Part shown: positions 6,503-9,824 of the stretch, piece by piece
Layout: every line of letters begins with the position of its first letter
Position numbering within the stretch: the stretch's first letter is position 1
Source of the DNA: Betaproteobacteria bacterium
GTDB taxonomy: Bacteria; Pseudomonadota; Gammaproteobacteria; Burkholderiales; SG8-39
DNA length: 9,824 nucleotides
Assembly (NCBI GenBank): GCA_009693345.1
Contig: SHXL01000100.1
Span: 1-9,824, forward strand
Direction of reading: 5' to 3'
Notes under the pieces: model-generated
The model's input: the letters and a program-made list of their open reading frames with translations, nothing else
What the model was told of the DNA's origin: nothing
The model's database searches: none
Position numbers and translations under genes: made by a program

Positions 6503-8320
6503 ATGTGCGGGATCGTCGGCTCGGCAGCGCGGCGCAACATCCTGCCGATCCTAGTCGAAGGCCTGCGGCGGCTGGAATATCGCGGCTACGACTCCTGCGG
6601 CGTCGCCGCGGTCGCCAACAACCGGCTGGAACGGCTGCGCAGCGTTACCCGGGTTGCCGATCTTTCAATTCAAATTGAGAAAAAACATCTCGCCGCGGAA
6701 ACCGGCATCGCGCACACGCGCTGGGCGACGCATGGCGCGCCGGTTACCCGCAACGCCCATCCGATCTTCTCACGCGGCGAGATCGCGCTGGTGCACAACG
6801 GCATCATCGAGAACCATGACGAACTGCGCTACGAGTTGAAGGCGAAGGGCTACGCATTCGACACCCAGACCGACACCGAGGTGATCGCGCACCTGGTACA
6901 CAGCCTGTACCGGAGAAACCTGTTCGAAGCGGTGCGCAAAGCCGTCAAGCGGCTGGCTGGCGCCTATGCGATCGCCGTGGTCGCGGGCCGCGAACCGCAT
7001 TGCGTGGTCGGGGCGCGCGCCGGCAGCCCGCTGGTGATCGGCGTTGGCAAGGGCGAGCATTTCCTCGCCTCGGATGCACTTGCGCTCTCGGGCACCACTG
7101 ACCGCATCGCCTATCTGGAAGAAGGCGACGTCGCCGAGATCGGCCGGGATGGTTTCCGCGTGTTCGACGCCGCAGGCCGCGAAGCGAAGCGCGCTGTCGC
7201 AACCGTCAAGACGAGCGGCACGACGGCGGAGCTTGGTCCTTACCGCCATTTCATGCAGAAGGAAATCTTCGAACAGCCGCGCGCGGTCGCGGACACCCTC
7301 GAGGGCATCGAGGGGATCTCCACGGCACTGTTCGGGGATCCGAAGGGAACGGTCCTGCGCAAGGCAAAATCCATCCTGATCCTCGCCTGCGGCACCAGCT
7401 TCTACTCGGGGTTGGTGGCAAAATACTGGTTCGAGGCGCTGGCGCGATTGCCGACGCAGGTGGAGATCGCCAGCGAATACCGCTACCGCGAAAGCATTCC
7501 GGACCGCGACACTCTGGTGGTGGTGGTGTCGCAGTCGGGCGAGACCGCCGACACGCTTGCCGCGCTGAAGCATGCCCGGTCGCTGGGACAGAAACTGACG
7601 CTTGCGATCTGCAACGTCGCTTCCAGCGCGATGATGCGCGAGACGCGACTCGGCTTTCTCACGCATGCCGGCGTCGAAATCGGCGTGGCCTCTACCAAGG
7701 CCTTCACGACTCAACTGGTTGCGCTTTTCCTCCTCGCGCTGACGCTGGCAAAGCTTGGCCGGAAACTTCCGGCGAAAGAAGAGCGCAAGCACCTGCGCAG
7801 TCTCAGGCACTTGCCGAAGGCCCTTGGCGCCGCGCTCGCGCTCGAGCCGCAACTCATGTCCTGGGCAGGCCGGTTCGCGAAGAAGGAGCACGCCCTGTTC
7901 CTCGGCCGCGGCCTGCATTACCCGATCGCCCTGGAGGGTGCGCTGAAGCTGAAGGAGATTTCCTACATCCATGCGGAGGCCTATCCGGCGGGGGAGCTGA
8001 AGCACGGGCCGCTCGCGCTGGTCACCGCCGCGATGCCGGTGGTCACCGTGGCGCCGAACGACGCGCTGCTGGAGAAGTTGAAATCGAACATGCAGGAAGT
8101 GCGTGCTCGGGGCGGCGAGCTGTATGTGCTGGCGGACGCGGATACGCGCATTGCCGCAACGGCAGGCGTGAACGTGGTGCGGCTGCCAGAGCACTACGGA
8201 CTGCTCTCGCCGATCCTGCACGTGGTGCCGCTGCAATTGCTCGCCTATCACACCGCGCTATTGCGCGGCAGCGACGTCGACAAGCCGCGCAACCTCGCCA
8301 AGTCCGTCACCGTAGAGTGA
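6503..8320 (+). CDS. glmS: Glutamine--fructose-6-phosphate aminotransferase (isomerizing)
   Basis: The enzyme makes glucosamine-6-phosphate from fructose-6-phosphate and glutamine, the entry step to amino-sugar and cell wall synthesis; it acts in the cytoplasm as a dimer. Its 605 residues are close to the usual ~609. The N-terminal class II glutaminase has catalytic Cys2 (MCGIVG, exposed after Met removal), HTRWATHG at 71-78, Asn99-Gly100 (HNGIIENH) and Asp124. Two SIS sugar-phosphate domains follow, with ACGTSFYSG and SQSGETADT in the first and EGALKLKEISYIHAEAYP plus GELKHGPLAL in the second. The conserved C-terminus DKPRNLAKSVTVE is present. GGGGAA at 6489-6494 is a reasonable ribosome site for ATG 6503. 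Only two bases separate it from glmU, so there is no room for a glmS ribozyme or a long sRNA-controlled leader. The stop overlaps the next gene's GTG. No defects are seen. Confidence 0.98.
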   Translation: MCGIVGSAARRNILPILVEGLRRLEYRGYDSCGVAAVANNRLERLRSVTRVADLSIQIEKKHLAAETGIAHTRWATHGAPVTRNAHPIFSRGEIALVHNGIIENHDELRYELKAKGYAFDTQTDTEVIAHLVHSLYRRNLFEAVRKAVKRLAGAYAIAVVAGREPHCVVGARAGSPLVIGVGKGEHFLASDALALSGTTDRIAYLEEGDVAEIGRDGFRVFDAAGREAKRAVATVKTSGTTAELGPYRHFMQKEIFEQPRAVADTLEGIEGISTALFGDPKGTVLRKAKSILILACGTSFYSGLVAKYWFEALARLPTQVEIASEYRYRESIPDRDTLVVVVSQSGETADTLAALKHARSLGQKLTLAICNVASSAMMRETRLGFLTHAGVEIGVASTKAFTTQLVALFLLALTLAKLGRKLPAKEERKHLRSLRHLPKALGAALALEPQLMSWAGRFAKKEHALFLGRGLHYPIALEGALKLKEISYIHAEAYPAGELKHGPLALVTAAMPVVTVAPNDALLEKLKSNMQEVRARGGELYVLADADTRIAATAGVNVVRLPEHYGLLSPILHVVPLQLLAYHTALLRGSDVDKPRNLAKSVTVE

Positions 8321-9824
8321 ACGCCGGCGTCAGCGCTGACGTCATCATCATCGGTGCCGGGCACAACGGCCTGGTCTGCGCCTGCTACCTGGCTAAAGCC
8401 GGCCTCAGGGTAAAAGTCCTCGAGCGCCGCGGCGTGGTCGGCGGCGCCGCGGTGACCGAGGAGTTCTATCCCGGCTTCCGCAACTCGGTGGCGGCATACA
8501 CCGTGAGCCTGCTGCAGGCGAAGGTGATCCGCGAGTTGCGCCTCGCCGAACACGGCCTGCGCATCGTCGAGAGGCCGCTCGCCAATTTCCTGCCGCTGCA
8601 AGAAGGTTTCCTGAAGGTCGGCGGCGGATTGGCAGCGACGCAGCGCGAATTCGCGAAGTTTTCCGCGCGCGACGCGAAGAACCTGCCGCATTACTGGGCG
8701 AAACTCGAGCGCGTCGCCAACGTGCTGCGCGAGATGGTGCTGGAGACACCGCCGAATGCGGGCGGAGGGGTTCTTGACCTTCTCGGTCTTCTTCGTTCCG
8801 GTTGGAGAATAAAAAATCTACCCATCGAAACGCAGCGCGATCTTCTCGGGTTGTTCACCCGAAGCGCGGCAGAATGGCTGGAGGACTGGTTTGAGTCTGA
8901 ACCAGTCAAGGCGGCGTTCGGTTTCGACGCGGTAGTGGGCAATTACGCCAGCCCGTATCACCCGGGCACCGCCTACGTACTGCTGCACCACTGCTTTGGC
9001 GAGGTCAACGGCAAGCGCGGCGCCTGGGGCCACGCGATCGGCGGCATGGGCACGATCAGCGAGGCGCTCGCTGCGGAAGCCCGGCGGCTCGGTGTGGAGA
9101 TCACCTGCGATTCTGCGGTCGCGCGCGTGCGCAGGAACACCGTGGCGCTCGGGGACGGCAGGGAGTTCACGGCCAGGGCTGTCGTCGCCAACGTCAATCC
9201 GAAGCTGCTCTACCTGAAGCTGATGGAGAAAAGCGATCTTCCCGCGGATTTCACTGCCCGCATGGAGCGCTACAAGTGCGGATCGGCCACCTTCCGCATG
9301 AATGTCGCCCTTTCGGAACTGCCGCGCTTCTCATGTCTGCCGGAACCCGGGCCGCATCACGCGAGCGGCATCATCCTCGCGCCGTCGCTCGAGTACATGG
9401 ACCGCGCCTACCTGGATGCGCGCGTTGGCGGGATCGCGGCGAAGCCGATCGTGGAAATGGTCATTCCGAGCACCTTGGACGATTCACTCGCGCCCAAAGG
9501 GGCGCACGTGGCGAGCCTGTTTTGCCAGCACTTCGCGCCGGATGCGGATTGGAGCCTGAGGAAAGACGAAGCAATCGGCCGCATCTTCGACGTTGTCGAG
9601 TCGCACGCGCCCGGATTCCGCAACAGCGTGCTCGGGCACAGCGCGCTGTCGCCCGCCGATCTGGAACGTGAATTCGGGCTCACGGGCGGCGACATTTTCC
9701 ACGGCGCGCTGTCGCTCGATCAACTCTGGTCGGCGCGGCCGCTGCTCGGCCATGCCGACTACCGGGGGCCGGTGAAGGGGCTCTACCTCTGCGGCTCGGG
9801 TGCGCATCCGGGCGGCGGGGTCAC
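8317..9824 (+). CDS. FAD-dependent oxidoreductase, PYROXD2/phytoene-dehydrogenase-like, 3'-truncated by window edge
   Basis: The frame begins at GTG 8317, overlapping the glmS stop (GTGA), and stays open for 502 codons to the window end; a few tens of residues probably remain. The N-terminus has the FAD Rossmann motif VIIIGAGHNGLVCA (~9-22) with LERR closing the second strand, then GGAAVTEEFYPGF. Mid-protein motifs DWFESEPVKAAF, ASPYHPGTAYVLLHH and RGAWGHAIGGMG match the PYROXD2 branch of the carotenoid/phytoene desaturase superfamily. FHGALSLDQLWSARP and the C-terminal FAD signature LYLCGSGAHPGGGV (~489-502) also match. The substrate is unknown: bacterial members are usually annotated only as NAD(P)/FAD-dependent oxidoreductases, and no carotenoid genes are seen nearby. 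No signal peptide or membrane helix is visible. GTG 8317 is chosen because it is the first start-type codon before the FAD motif and gives the expected short lead. Coupling to glmS translation is inferred from the overlap. Confidence 0.92.
   Translation, partial: MNAGVSADVIIIGAGHNGLVCACYLAKAGLRVKVLERRGVVGGAAVTEEFYPGFRNSVAAYTVSLLQAKVIRELRLAEHGLRIVERPLANFLPLQEGFLKVGGGLAATQREFAKFSARDAKNLPHYWAKLERVANVLREMVLETPPNAGGGVLDLLGLLRSGWRIKNLPIETQRDLLGLFTRSAAEWLEDWFESEPVKAAFGFDAVVGNYASPYHPGTAYVLLHHCFGEVNGKRGAWGHAIGGMGTISEALAAEARRLGVEITCDSAVARVRRNTVALGDGREFTARAVVANVNPKLLYLKLMEKSDLPADFTARMERYKCGSATFRMNVALSELPRFSCLPEPGPHHASGIILAPSLEYMDRAYLDARVGGIAAKPIVEMVIPSTLDDSLAPKGAHVASLFCQHFAPDADWSLRKDEAIGRIFDVVESHAPGFRNSVLGHSALSPADLEREFGLTGGDIFHGALSLDQLWSARPLLGHADYRGPVKGLYLCGSGAHPGGGV
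8321..8341 (+). repeat. Two overlapping perfect palindromes at the start of the oxidoreductase gene
   Basis: ACGCCGGCGT (8321-8330) is a perfect 10-base palindrome. CGTCAGCGCTGACG (8328-8341) is a perfect 14-base palindrome sharing three bases with it. They cover codons 2-9 of the oxidoreductase, directly after the glmS stop. They could be an operator-like site or an mRNA hairpin at the gene junction, or chance in GC-rich coding DNA. Confidence 0.4.

Noticed and set aside
6660..6690. AT-rich, partly palindromic stretch near glmS codons 53-62
   Set aside because: It encodes ordinary GlmS sequence (DLSIQIEKKH) in a variable loop and lacks promoter-like spacing.
6770..8251. Long open frame of about 493 codons on the - strand opposite glmS
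   Set aside because: It mirrors codon phase in GC-rich DNA, shows no recognisable domain (His/Arg/Gln-rich low-complexity translation), and lies wholly inside a certain gene.
8774..8810. TTGACC followed by AT-rich DNA as an internal promoter
   Set aside because: No -10-like hexamer occurs at 16-18 bases; the nearest candidate, GAGAAT, is about 25 bases away.
1..9824. Mobile element, integron, CRISPR or prophage signatures
   Set aside because: No transposase, integrase, terminal inverted repeats, direct-repeat arrays or phage genes were found on either strand.

Overview
The window is a gene-dense, GC-rich stretch (clearly above 60% G+C by eye) with every gene on the + strand. The protein types and gene order suggest a betaproteobacterium. 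The evidence is the glmU-glmS pair, a beta/gamma-style gltD, and a dCache-HAMP-GAF histidine kinase followed by DivK-like and receiver-cyclase genes. This is an inference from family resemblance, not a search result. No tRNA, rRNA, CRISPR array, insertion sequence or attachment site was seen.

Layout: (1) 1-1168 is the 3' part of gltD (glutamate synthase small subunit). (2) 1169-1255 is a short intergenic region with a 7-bp GC-rich hairpin and a TATACT -10-like hexamer. (3) 1256-5087 is a three-gene signalling cluster: a membrane sensor histidine kinase, a single-domain DivK/CheY-like response regulator, and a receiver-class III nucleotide cyclase. The genes are joined by ATGA start/stop overlaps. 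(4) 5127-6500 is glmU and 6503-8320 is glmS, the last steps and the first step of UDP-GlcNAc synthesis. (5) 8317 to the right edge is an FAD-dependent oxidoreductase of the PYROXD2/phytoene-dehydrogenase-like family. Its GTG start overlaps the glmS stop, and it runs off the window unfinished.

The main finding is in the signalling cluster. Both the kinase and the cyclase are broken by a single in-frame stop codon: TAG at 1601-1603 and TGA at 4800-4802. On each side of each stop the protein continues in the same frame with normal family sequence. Each stop is one transition from the residue the family appears to have there (CAG Gln to TAG; TGG Trp to TGA). The small response regulator between them is intact, as are all flanking housekeeping genes. 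TAG and TGA both serve as ordinary terminators elsewhere in the window. The simplest reading is recent inactivation of one whole signalling pathway (sensor at the top, cyclase at the bottom). Assembly error or suppression are alternatives to exclude.

How the genes would work together: an extracytoplasmic signal sensed by the dCache domain would control autophosphorylation of the kinase. The phosphoryl group would pass to the DivK-like protein and/or the receiver of the cyclase, changing cyclic nucleotide production. Flanking genes supply glutamate (gltD) and amino-sugar precursors for cell wall and LPS (glmU, glmS). No direct functional link between the signalling cluster and those genes is visible.
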